The position numbers and the translations under genes are program-made. A model generated the notes under the pieces. It did not search any database. It saw only the letters and a list, made by a program, of their open reading frames with translations, and was not told where the DNA came from. A DNA stretch of 19,592 nt from an uncultured Erysipelotrichaceae bacterium (GTDB taxonomy: Bacteria > Bacillota_I > Bacilli_A > RF39 > UBA660), in the NCBI GenBank assembly GCA_902768065.1, contig CACXJP010000025.1:1-19592 (forward strand), in the 5' to 3' direction. Each line of letters starts with the position of its first letter. The stretch's first letter is position 1. Below are positions 7,349-13,187 of this stretch, piece by piece.

Positions 7349-7573
7349 TTGAGATTATCTGAACTTCAATCAAAAAGAATTATTAATATTGTTAACGGAA
7401 GTAATTTTGGTAATATTATTGATGCCAATGTAGATGAAAGTGGAAAAATAACTTTTTTATTAATAGATCAAGGAAAAAGCTTTTTATCATTAAATCGTGA
7501 AAGTGATATTAGAATTGAGTGGAATCAAATTGTGAAAATAGGAGAAGACGTAATATTAGTAAAAAGAGATTGA
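7349..7573 (+). CDS. ylmC: YlmC/YmxH family PRC-barrel sporulation protein
   Basis: Small PRC-barrel protein of the YlmC/YmxH family, associated with sporulation in Bacilli and Clostridia; molecular role unknown. 74 residues from TTG 7349: the family start M-R-L-S-E-L is reproduced exactly (MRLSELQSKRIINI), followed by GSNFGNIIDANVDESGKI and the barrel strands FLLIDQGK and IEWNQIVKIGEDVILV. I preferred this TTG over GTG 7340 because GGTGAT (7339-7344) then acts as RBS with correct spacing; GTG 7340 would lie inside that RBS. It sits 32 bases after sigG, the same order as in B. subtilis (sigG then ylmA, ylmC). It overlaps the yunB frame. Confidence 0.85.
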   Translation: MRLSELQSKRIINIVNGSNFGNIIDANVDESGKITFLLIDQGKSFLSLNRESDIRIEWNQIVKIGEDVILVKRD

Positions 7574-8220
7574 TTGGTTTCTTGATTAAAAATATTTTAT
7601 TGGTTATTATTATTTCTTTTTTTGTAATATTTATTGTTAATTATAGATTAAAAAAATCATTAAAGAATTATATAGGTATTGAGGTTGAGAGGGTTGTTTC
7701 TCATGTTATTAACCAATCTATAAGAGATATTAATATTTCATCGAGTGATTATATATATTTAAAAGATGATAATATTAGCTATGATATGGCTGTAATAAAT
7801 GAATATAAAGATAAATTGTCTAATAGGATACAAGAATATTTCTCGTATATTGAGAAAGGAGACTATACTAAATATCCTTCTTTTACTCAACAGTATAATA
7901 GAGATAAATACAAAAAAGTTAGAAAGGGATATTTATGTGAAATGAGTTTTAACTCAATTATGAATTCTGTTCTTTTTGCAGATGTAGGTCCTACAATTCC
8001 ATTAAAAATTACATTCGTTGGAACTACTAATGTTAATATAGATGTGAAGACTAAAGAGTATGGGATAAATAATGTTATTGTTGAGACTTATGCTGTAATA
8101 GATATTGTTAATGAGGTTAGTTTGCCGATAACTACTAAAAAGATTAGTGTAAAAGTTAGAGAACCAATAACTATAGATATTGTTAAAGGGAATATTCCAA
8201 ATTACTATGTACATTCATAA
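7519..8220 (+). CDS. yunB: Sporulation protein YunB
   Basis: Membrane-anchored protein required for full sporulation in B. subtilis, where it belongs to the mother-cell regulon; biochemical role unknown. As drawn, 233 residues: a basic N-terminus (RRRRNISKKR), one membrane helix (about 23-42), then the YunB domain, with NVI-type pattern FADVGPTIPLKITFVGTTNV followed by DVKTKEYGINNVIVETYAVI and the end VKGNIPNYY, which is characteristic. The start is uncertain. GTG 7519 gives a 55-base overlap with ylmC and a weak RBS; TTG 7570 overlaps the ylmC stop as TTGA but removes the basic leader that Bacillus YunB has; ATT 7555 lies ten bases after GGAGAAGA. Context: third gene of a sigG-ylmC-yunB run. 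Confidence 0.88.
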   Translation: MESNCENRRRRNISKKRLIGFLIKNILLVIIISFFVIFIVNYRLKKSLKNYIGIEVERVVSHVINQSIRDINISSSDYIYLKDDNISYDMAVINEYKDKLSNRIQEYFSYIEKGDYTKYPSFTQQYNRDKYKKVRKGYLCEMSFNSIMNSVLFADVGPTIPLKITFVGTTNVNIDVKTKEYGINNVIVETYAVIDIVNEVSLPITTKKISVKVREPITIDIVKGNIPNYYVHS

Positions 8221-8229
8221 AATAAAATT

Positions 8230-8257
8230 TATCATATTTGATAATAAATGATATAAT
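8230..8257 (+). promoter_or_regulatory. Promoter for yutD with a palindrome in the -35 region
   Basis: TGATATAAT (8249-8257) is an extended -10 element. Upstream, TTATCA-TATT-TGATAA (8229-8244) is a perfect 6-base inverted repeat in the -35 area and could be an operator, or the 3'-end hairpin of yunB; no T-run follows, so it is not a standard terminator. Confidence 0.4.
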
Positions 8258-8277
8258 TGACTAGAGAGGTAATTTAT

Positions 8278-8562
8278 ATGAAAAAGAAAACAGTAATAAT
8301 AAATAAAAAAGAATATGAATTAGTTAGAAATGATGGCGATTGTTTTGATGAGGATGTAGTTCTTGAGAGAATAACTGATTACTTTTATGATTATGATTAT
8401 ATTTTTGGAGATTATGCATACGAAAAAGTTCGTCTAAAAGGGTATTATGATAGTAATAATAAAAAGGCAAAAAAGATAAATGATATCAAGTATATGGAGG
8501 ATTATATAAAAAATTATTGTTCATATGGTTCTAAAATTTTTTTATTAAAAAAAGTAAAATAA
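8278..8562 (+). CDS. yutD: YutD family protein (DUF1027)
   Basis: Small conserved Firmicutes protein of unknown function, 94 residues. The family core is easy to see: YELVRNDGDCFDEDVVLERI (14-33), YDYIFGDYAYEKVRLKGYYD (40-60) and MEDYIKNYCSYGSKIFLLKK near the end, matching the Bacillus YutD pattern DYIVGDWGYGQLRLKGFYDD...EDYIYEYCNFGC..FVLKK. I chose ATG 8278 because AGAGAGGT precedes it by the right distance and the first codons KKKTVIINKKEYEL fit. In Bacillus yutD lies close to yunB, so the neighbourhood is conserved. It has its own promoter and no clear terminator. Confidence 0.9.
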   Translation: MKKKTVIINKKEYELVRNDGDCFDEDVVLERITDYFYDYDYIFGDYAYEKVRLKGYYDSNNKKAKKINDIKYMEDYIKNYCSYGSKIFLLKKVK

Positions 8563-8567
8563 AAATA

Positions 8568-8595
8568 TTGTATTTATTTTAAAATATGTTAAAAT
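8568..8595 (+). promoter_or_regulatory. Promoter for the DUF1292 operon
   Basis: TTGTAT (8568-8573), 16-base spacer, TAAAAT (8590-8595) with TG one base upstream (extended -10). It precedes the strong RBS and ATG at 8628. Confidence 0.5.
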
Positions 8596-8627
8596 AGTAT
8601 TATATGAATAATAGAGGGAGGATTATT

Positions 8628-8903
8628 ATGGATAATCAAGAAGTAGAAAAGAAAATGATGTCAATTGTTGCTGAGGATGGTTCAATTGAAGAAGTTGAGG
8701 TTATATTAGCTTTTGAATTTAAAGATACAAATAAGGAATATGTCATTTATACTAAAAATGAGAAAGATGAAAATGATAATGTGACTGTATATGTTTCACA
8801 TGTTGATCGTTCTTCTGGTGATCCAAAATTATTGGGTGTAGATGATGAGGAAGAATGGAATAGAGTAAAAGATGTATTACGTGAGTTATCAAAGTCTGAA
8901 TAA
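8628..8903 (+). CDS. DUF1292 (YrzB-like) family protein
   Basis: Small acidic cytoplasmic protein of a widespread Firmicutes family with no known function, 91 residues. The family pattern is present: SIVAEDGSIEEVEVILAFEF then KEYVIYTKNEKDENDNVTVY and the end DDEEEWNRVKDVLRELS (DUF1292 proteins end in a W-x3-K/E-x-L helix). AGGGAGG lies about eight bases before ATG 8628; the in-frame ATG at 8604 has no such site and falls next to the promoter. The large repeat protein starts 18 bases after the stop, so the two are co-transcribed. Confidence 0.85.
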   Translation: MDNQEVEKKMMSIVAEDGSIEEVEVILAFEFKDTNKEYVIYTKNEKDENDNVTVYVSHVDRSSGDPKLLGVDDEEEWNRVKDVLRELSKSE

Positions 8904-8921
8904 CTAGAAGGAGGGTTTATT

Positions 8922-10991
8922 ATGGCATTTGAAAATATAGAGCTTGTTGATAGAGATTATGAGAATTGCTCGAAAGAGGCTATGCCACGACAAATTAAAA
9001 CTAGGAGTCTTTCATTTAGAAATATTGTTGAAAAATTTAGACAATTTAGAATAAGAAGACTTGAAAGAAAGATGGAGAAAATTGTTGATAAAACATTATC
9101 AAGTGATTATTCAAAAAGTAAGATTGCTGATAAGTTGATGTCTAAATCTTTGAAGTTAGCAAGGCTAGAAGAAAAAATTAGAATCTTACAAAAGGAAAAT
9201 ATTCCATCTAAATTTGTAAAAAGTAGAGCTATTAAACTTAGAAATTATATGATGGAGAACACTGTAAAGAGTGCTGCTGGTTTATATTTTGTTGATTTAG
9301 ATGATTCTGATGTACTTGGATTTGTTTCTGCTGATGAAAGTGCACTTAACAATCCAGAAAGTATAGCTGAAGCAGATGTTCCAGTTGAAGCACCAGCTGT
9401 GGAAGATAATAATTCTATTGATTTATCTTCACAAGTTATAGACAGAGATTCATTAACTGATTCAATTAATAATGAGTTTAGTAATTTAGAGAATGGTAAT
9501 GAATTAGATTCTGAGGGGATAAATAATGATACAGTTTCTAGTGTAATTGAAAATTCTTTAAGTGATGTAGATAATAATTCTATAAATGATATAGTTATTC
9601 CAGAAGAAAAAAATAATAATAATAATAATAATAATCTTGTTTCTGCTTTAAAAGATATTGGTGTTGTTCCTGAGGAAGAAGGAAATAGAACAGTATCTGA
9701 GGCAACAGATAATCCTGAATTAAATAATAGTGTTGTTGCTCCTGAGAAAGAAGGAAATATAACAGTATCTGAGGCAACAGATAATCCTGAATTAAATAAT
9801 AGTGTTGTTGCTCCTGAGGAAGAAGGAAATAAAACAGTATCTGAGGCAACAGATAATCCTGAATTAAATAATAGTGTTGTTGTTCCTGAAGTAGCACCTA
9901 CTATTGAAGAGACAGCTACTGATACTAATAATGAAATAAGTAAGGAGACGGTAGAAAGTGTAATAAATGATACTCTTGTTGATGTTTCTGATGATGTAAA
10001 AGATGATGGAGCAACATTTGTTAGTCCTGAAGAAGTAAGTATGGTTGTTGGTAATAATGATGTTGCTGAACAAGTTGATACTTCTGAGTCTATTGATGAT
10101 TCATTAAATGAAGATATTTCTACTGTTGGCCCTGAAGATATAAAATCTGATGAAAATGTTGAATTTGTGGAAGATAGTAAAGGGGATGAAATAAATTCTG
10201 ATAAAATAAAAGAATTTATGGATTCAGCATTTAGAAATGTTTCTAAATCTGAAGCATCTGCTATTAATCCTGAGAAATTTGATGAAAATGGTGGTATAAG
10301 ATTTAAATATCATTATACTCCAATGACTGATGACGAGATTGCTGAATCTCGTGAGAAAATTAATTCTCTTGAGGATTTCGTTCCTGAAAAGAATGATGAA
10401 GCAATAGCAAATTTATTCACTTCATTAGGTGATTCAACAACTGAGAGTGATGATAGATCAATGCCTGTTATAGTTGAATCTCGTTCTGATGATGTAGAAA
10501 CAGAAAAAGACATTGCTGATTATACTTTTGAAGATACTTCAAGTGTTGAAGTAGAACCAGAGAAAGAAGATAGTGATGCTGCTGTTATTGATGTTTCAGA
10601 AACTAGACAATCAAAAATATCTGAATTTAATAAATTGAAAGATAAAATATTAGAATTGAGAGAAAAGAGTTCAGCTGTTAGTAAAGATAAGATTGATGCT
10701 CAAACTTCTGCTAGAGAGATTGCTCTTAAAGCTGAAGAGGCAAAGAAGAAAGCAGAACAATCTGATGCGGACTTACAAAATAAAGTTGAACAAATGAGAA
10801 GATATTGTGAAGGACTTGAACAAGATTGTGAAAACACAATAAGAGAAACTAGTCAGATTCAAGATGATATTAAGAATAATTCTAGTATCATAGAAATGCA
10901 AGAAGATAAATATGATGAGAATACAAGAATGATTGATGAAATTGATAGATTGATGGGTTCTGAAGAAATATCTGGTCCAAGGAAAAAATAA
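8922..10991 (+). CDS. Large acidic protein with basic N-terminus, tandem repeats and C-terminal coiled coil
   Basis: 689 residues, no family recognised. Layout: 1-115, basic and helical (FRNIVEKFRQFRIRRLERKM; KSRAIKLRNYM), possibly binding nucleic acid or a membrane surface; about 140-550, a long acidic, low-complexity region rich in Asn, Ser, Asp, Glu and Val, with eight Asn in a row (231-238) and three copies of a 24-residue repeat (249-320); about 560-680, a Lys/Glu/Gln-rich coiled coil (KLKDKILELREKSS onward). No signal peptide or membrane helix, so it is probably cytoplasmic. The shape suggests a scaffold or cytoskeleton-like spacer. GAAGGAGGG precedes the ATG. It follows the DUF1292 gene by 18 bases and ends at a strong terminator. 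Function unknown. Confidence 0.85.
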   Translation: MAFENIELVDRDYENCSKEAMPRQIKTRSLSFRNIVEKFRQFRIRRLERKMEKIVDKTLSSDYSKSKIADKLMSKSLKLARLEEKIRILQKENIPSKFVKSRAIKLRNYMMENTVKSAAGLYFVDLDDSDVLGFVSADESALNNPESIAEADVPVEAPAVEDNNSIDLSSQVIDRDSLTDSINNEFSNLENGNELDSEGINNDTVSSVIENSLSDVDNNSINDIVIPEEKNNNNNNNNLVSALKDIGVVPEEEGNRTVSEATDNPELNNSVVAPEKEGNITVSEATDNPELNNSVVAPEEEGNKTVSEATDNPELNNSVVVPEVAPTIEETATDTNNEISKETVESVINDTLVDVSDDVKDDGATFVSPEEVSMVVGNNDVAEQVDTSESIDDSLNEDISTVGPEDIKSDENVEFVEDSKGDEINSDKIKEFMDSAFRNVSKSEASAINPEKFDENGGIRFKYHYTPMTDDEIAESREKINSLEDFVPEKNDEAIANLFTSLGDSTTESDDRSMPVIVESRSDDVETEKDIADYTFEDTSSVEVEPEKEDSDAAVIDVSETRQSKISEFNKLKDKILELREKSSAVSKDKIDAQTSAREIALKAEEAKKKAEQSDADLQNKVEQMRRYCEGLEQDCENTIRETSQIQDDIKNNSSIIEMQEDKYDENTRMIDEIDRLMGSEEISGPRKK
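9612..9635 (+). repeat. (AAT)8 microsatellite
   Basis: Eight uninterrupted AAT codons encode eight Asn inside the large acidic protein. Length changes by slippage would stay in frame. Confidence 0.95.
9666..9881 (+). repeat. Three tandem 72-bp repeats in the coding region
   Basis: Units 9666-9737, 9738-9809 and 9810-9881 differ at only a few bases and encode the 24-residue unit (A/V)PE(E/K)EGN(R/I/K)TVSEATDNPE plus LNNSVV. The exact in-frame length and near identity at DNA level point to recent duplication. Confidence 0.95.
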
Positions 10992-11014
10992 AAAACATCT
11001 TTTGATGTTTTTTT
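10990..11014. terminator. Bidirectional intrinsic terminator
   Basis: AAAAAACATC (10990-10999), loop TTTT, GATGTTTTTT and further T. It lies between the convergent ends of the repeat protein and the NifU-domain gene, with A- and T-runs on both sides. Confidence 0.9.
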
Positions 11015-11255
11015 ATTTGTTATTTATATTTACAACTTCTTTAACTTCAGGTATTTCGGTTGTTATCATTTCTTCTATACCATCTTTTAGTGTATAATCC
11101 ATCATAGCGCAATCTTGACATGCTCCAAGAAGTTTTACATACACTATGTTATCTTCATATTTTACAAATTCTAAATCTCCGCCATCATTCATTAAAAATG
11201 GTCGCATCTTTTCAATAAGTTCTATTATTTTTTTTTCTGTTTCTTTTTTGCTCAT
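11013..11255 (-). CDS. NifU C-terminal domain protein (iron-sulphur scaffold, Nfu type)
   Basis: Stand-alone Nfu domain of 80 residues that assembles and passes on Fe-S clusters in the cytoplasm. Motifs: IIELIEKMRPFLMNDGGDLEF (the family's 'RP.L..DGGD...v') and GACQDCAMMDYTLKDGIE with the cluster Cys pair C46-x2-C49. The length fits the short YutI/Nfu form of Firmicutes, which lacks the N-terminal IscU part. I chose the ATG at 11255 because GGTGAT lies just upstream; an in-frame ATG 15 codons earlier would put hydrophobic residues before the domain and run into the divergent promoter. Divergent from the S1-domain gene, convergent with the repeat-protein gene. Confidence 0.93.
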   Translation of the reverse strand: MSKKETEKKIIELIEKMRPFLMNDGGDLEFVKYEDNIVYVKLLGACQDCAMMDYTLKDGIEEMITTEIPEVKEVVNINNK

Positions 11256-11291
11256 TAAAATCACCAATTTGATTATAGCATTATTATTAGT

Positions 11292-11320
11292 TTTTAACAA
11301 TTTATTTTTTGTGTTATAAT
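11292..11320 (+). promoter_or_regulatory. Promoter for the S1-domain gene
   Basis: A perfect TATAAT (11315-11320) with a weak TTTTAA or TTTAAC -35 at 16-17 bases. The GGAGTGGTGAT RBS follows directly, giving a very short leader. Confidence 0.5.
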
Positions 11321-11339
11321 ATAAGGAGTGGTGATATAT

Positions 11340-11696
11340 ATGAGTAAGTTTAATGAAGGAGATATTATTGAAGGTAAAGTAACAGGAATAGAGAGTTATG
11401 GTATATTTTTGTCTTTCGATGATGGGAGTAGTGGATTAGTTCATATTTCTGAGGTATCTAATGATTTTGTTAAGGATATAAAAGATTATGCAAAAATTGG
11501 GGATACTTTATCTGTTAAGGTATTAGATATGCAGGATTCAGAACATTATAAATTAAGTTTAAAGGCTCTTCATGATGAATCTGATAAAAAAGATAGTAGA
11601 TTAATTAGAGAAACTAAAACAGGTTTTGACACATTAAAAATTAAATTAAATGATTGGGTAAATGAATTTGATACAAAAAACCAAAAAAAGTTATAA
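11340..11696 (+). CDS. S1 RNA-binding domain protein (CvfD/YugI, GSP13-like)
   Basis: 118-residue protein with one S1 (OB-fold) domain, residues 3-76: FNEGDIIEGKVTGIESYGIF, then DGSSGLVHISEVSNDFVKDI, then IGDTLSVKVLDMQDSEHYKLSLKA. The rest is a charged tail with one predicted helix (TLKIKLNDWVNEF). Single-S1 proteins of this size in Firmicutes (YugI/CvfD) associate with ribosomes and act in stress responses or post-transcriptional control. ATG 11340 fits the GGAGTGGTGAT RBS; the in-frame GTG at 11328 lies inside that site. It ends only a few bases before the tRNA promoter. Confidence 0.9.
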   Translation: MSKFNEGDIIEGKVTGIESYGIFLSFDDGSSGLVHISEVSNDFVKDIKDYAKIGDTLSVKVLDMQDSEHYKLSLKALHDESDKKDSRLIRETKTGFDTLKIKLNDWVNEFDTKNQKKL

Positions 11697-11702
11697 TTTT
11701 TG

Positions 11703-11731
11703 TTGACAAAATAGTGATAAATTGATATATT
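11703..11731 (+). promoter_or_regulatory. Strong promoter for the tRNA cluster
   Basis: Perfect TTGACA (11703-11708), 17-base spacer, TATATT (11726-11731). The predicted start near 11738 leaves about 28 bases of leader before tRNA-Val. The -35 box is half of an inverted repeat, GTTGACA (11702-11708) and TGTCAAC (11738-11744), whose other half lies at the start site. Confidence 0.8.
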
Positions 11732-11765
11732 TAATACTGTCAACTGGTCAAATGTGTTTTCACAC

Positions 11766-11842
11766 GGGCGATTAGCTCAGTTGGTTAGAGCACCTGCCTT
11801 ACAAGCAGGGGGTCACAGGTTCGAGTCCTGTATCGCCCACCA
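11766..11842 (+). tRNA. tRNA-Val (anticodon TAC)
   Basis: Acceptor GGGCGAT/ATCGCCC, anticodon stem CCTGC/GCAGG with loop CTTACAA, T-arm GGTTCGAGTCC, encoded CCA. First gene of the cluster; reads GUN valine codons. Confidence 0.98.
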
Positions 11843-11849
11843 TTTAGAT

Positions 11850-11925
<76 letters not shown>

Positions 11926-11932
11926 TTTTTTT

Positions 11933-12017
11933 GGAGAGGTAGCGAAGTGGCTAAACGCGACAGACTGTAAATCTGTTCTCTTTGAGTTCGATGGTTCGAA
12001 TCCATCTCTCTCCACCA
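11933..12017 (+). tRNA. tRNA-Tyr (anticodon GTA)
   Basis: Acceptor GGAGAGG/TCTCTCC (one G-T pair), anticodon GTA in CAGACTGTAAATCTG, long variable arm (class II, as usual for bacterial tRNA-Tyr), encoded CCA. Confidence 0.97.
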
Positions 12018-12027
12018 CTTAAGTTTT

Positions 12028-12102
12028 TGCCTCGTAGCCAAGTGGTAAGGCATCAGACTTTGACTCTGACATGCGTTAGTTCGAATCTAACCGAGGCAGC
12101 CA
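12028..12102 (+). tRNA. tRNA-Gln (anticodon TTG)
   Basis: Acceptor TGCCTCG/CGAGGCA, anticodon loop CTTTGAC, discriminator G, encoded CCA. Confidence 0.97.
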
Positions 12103-12120
12103 TTTTTATTTATTTTATGT

Positions 12121-12196
12121 GATCTGTTAGCTCAGTTGGTAGAGCATTTGACTTTTAATCAAAGGGTCATGAGTTCGAATCTCATACAGGTCACCA
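12121..12196 (+). tRNA. tRNA-Lys (anticodon TTT)
   Basis: Acceptor GATCTGT/ACAGGTC (one T-G pair), anticodon stem TTTGA/TCAAA around CTTTTAA, encoded CCA. Confidence 0.97.
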
Positions 12197-12199
12197 TGT

Positions 12200-12288
12200 G
12201 CCTGAGTGGCGGAATTGGTAGACGCACAGGACTTAAAATCCTGCGAGAATCAACCCTCGTGCCGGTTCAAGTCCGGCCTTAGGCACCA
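12200..12288 (+). tRNA. tRNA-Leu (anticodon TAA)
   Basis: Acceptor GCCTGAG/CTTAGGC (one G-T pair), anticodon loop CTTAAAA in CAGGA/TCCTG, long variable arm, encoded CCA. Its isoacceptor class is a known TrmL substrate, and trmL lies in this window. Confidence 0.97.
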
Positions 12289-12292
12289 TAAC

Positions 12293-12385
12293 GGAGGAAT
12301 ACCCAAGTCTGGTTGAAGGGACCGGTCTTGAAAACCGGAAGGTCGTGCAAGCGGCGCAGGGGTTCGAATCCCTTTTCCTCCGCCA
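12293..12385 (+). tRNA. tRNA-Ser (anticodon TGA)
   Basis: Acceptor GGAGGAA/TTCCTCC, anticodon TGA in CCGGTCTTGAAAACCGG, long variable arm, discriminator G, encoded CCA. Confidence 0.97.
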
Positions 12386-12392
12386 TTTATAT

Positions 12393-12469
12393 CGCGGGGT
12401 AGAGCAGTTTGGTAGCTCGTTGGGCTCATAACCCAGAGGTCGTAGGTTCGAATCCTTCCCCCGCAACCA
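12393..12469 (+). tRNA. Initiator tRNA-fMet (anticodon CAT)
   Basis: Unpaired first position (C1 against A72) and three consecutive G-C pairs in the anticodon stem (GGG-CTCATAA-CCC) mark this as the initiator and not the elongator. Encoded CCA. Confidence 0.96.
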
Positions 12470-12479
12470 ATTATTTTTT

Positions 12480-12556
12480 GGTTCCTTGGTGCAGCTGGTT
12501 AACACGTCTGCCTGTCACGCAGAAGATCGCGGGTTCGAGTCCCGTAGGAACCGCCA
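12480..12556 (+). tRNA. tRNA-Asp (anticodon GTC)
   Basis: Acceptor GGTTCCT/AGGAACC, anticodon loop CTGTCAC, discriminator G, encoded CCA. The order Ser-fMet-Asp-Phe is also found in the large Bacillus tRNA operons. Confidence 0.97.
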
Positions 12557-12559
12557 TAT

Positions 12560-12635
12560 GGCTTCATAGCTCAGTCGGTAGAGCAAGGGACTGAAAATCC
12601 CTGTGTCGCTGGTTCGATTCCCGCTGGAGCCACCA
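12560..12635 (+). tRNA. tRNA-Phe (anticodon GAA)
   Basis: Acceptor GGCTTCA/TGGAGCC, anticodon stem GGGA/TCCC around CTGAAAA, encoded CCA. Confidence 0.97.
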
Positions 12636-12673
12636 TTTTATTTGTAATTAAATTTAGCTAGACTTCGTATCTT

Positions 12674-12750
12674 GCGCTCGTAGCTCAGTTGGATAGAGTG
12701 CTTGGCTACGAACCAAGAGGTCAGGGGTTCGAATCCCTTCGAGCGCACCA
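12674..12750 (+). tRNA. tRNA-Arg (anticodon ACG)
   Basis: Acceptor GCGCTCG/CGAGCGC, anticodon loop CTACGAA in TTGG/CCAA. A34 is expected to become inosine through TadA and read CGU, CGC and CGA. Encoded CCA. Confidence 0.97.
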
Positions 12751-12754
12751 TTAT

Positions 12755-12831
12755 CGGGAAGTGGCTCAACTTGGTAGAGCACTTGGTTTGGGACCAAGGG
12801 GTTGCAGGTTCAAATCCTGTCTTCCCGACCA
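12755..12831 (+). tRNA. tRNA-Pro (anticodon TGG)
   Basis: Acceptor CGGGAAG/CTTCCCG, anticodon loop TTTGGGA in TTGG/CCAA, encoded CCA. Last of the 12 tRNAs, followed by a terminator. Confidence 0.97.
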
Positions 12832-12842
12832 GTTGTGTATGT

Positions 12843-12871
12843 AACTAATCATTAATATGATTAGTTTTTTT
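12843..12871 (+). terminator. Intrinsic terminator of the tRNA cluster
   Basis: AACTAATCAT (12843-12852), loop TAAT, ATGATTAGTT (12857-12866) and a T-run to 12871. Confidence 0.9.
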
Positions 12872-12922
12872 GTGTAAAAAAATGTTTAATTATGTCTTTT
12901 ATAATTATTTTTTAATATTTAA

Positions 12923-12931
12923 TGATATAAT
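12923..12931 (+). promoter_or_regulatory. Extended -10 promoter for the candidate RNA
   Basis: TGATATAAT: perfect TATAAT (12926-12931) with TG one base upstream. No good -35. A start seven bases on (about 12939) coincides with the first paired base of the first hairpin. Confidence 0.45.
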
Positions 12932-12938
12932 GTTTTAT

Positions 12939-13098
12939 GATAGTTGGAAAATTCAAATGGATTTCTTAATTATCAGACTTACTTGATATTTTGTATAAAA
13001 CAAAAAATCTTATAGAAAGAGAGTCATATATTACGCACATTCTTATACAAATATTAAGTATATAAAAAATAACTGAATGCGTGAATCAGTTATTTTTT
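12939..13098 (+). ncRNA. Candidate structured small RNA upstream of dxs
   Basis: This fills most of the 356-base gap between tRNA-Pro and dxs. Three helices can be drawn. (1) GATAGTT (12939-12945) with AATTATC (12968-12974), capped by GAAAATTC-AAAT-GGATTTC. (2) A long stem, ACTTGATATTTTGTATAA (12981-12998) with TTATACAAATATTAAGT (13043-13059), broken only by one bulged T and one G-T pair; its 44-base loop contains a purine-rich AAAGAGAG. (3) A terminator (13064-13098). With the TATAAT promoter this makes a free-standing transcript of about 160 bases. It lacks the end-to-end closing helix of 6S RNA, and I see no T-box, TPP, SRP or tmRNA motif. It may instead be a dxs leader ending in an attenuator. 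AT-rich DNA folds easily, so confidence is moderate. Confidence 0.42.
13064..13098 (+). terminator. Intrinsic terminator upstream of dxs
   Basis: AAAAAATAACTGA (13064-13076) and TCAGTTATTTTTT (13086-13098) form a perfect 13-bp stem with loop ATGCGTGAA. It ends the candidate RNA, or attenuates dxs if a transcript reads through. Confidence 0.85.
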
Positions 13099-13155
13099 AT
13101 TATATATTTTTTTTATATCATACTTCTTTTTCTTTTCTTTTCTTAAAAAAAAATA

Positions 13156-13161
13156 TATAAT
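13156..13161 (+). promoter_or_regulatory. -10 box for dxs
   Basis: Perfect TATAAT 26 bases before the dxs ATG, after a pyrimidine-rich tract (13101-13144). No convincing -35. The RBS AAAGAGTGAT follows. Confidence 0.4.
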
Positions 13162-13187
13162 ATAGTTTAATAAAAAAGAGTGATATT

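Noticed and set aside
9666..9881. CRISPR array
   Set aside because: The 72-bp units are contiguous, in frame and have no unique spacers.
9595..9897. Minus-strand frame with repeated QEQQHYYLIQDYLLPQ-like units
   Set aside because: Pure antisense of the 72-bp repeats and the AAT run; no RBS, no independent conservation signal.
12930..12986. 18-codon frame starting ATGTTTTATGATAG
   Set aside because: No RBS, overlaps the -10 box and the paired arms of the candidate RNA.
12939..13098. 6S RNA or a thiamine riboswitch
   Set aside because: 6S needs the two ends to pair around a central bubble, which they do not; no CTGAGA-type thiamine-box core is present.
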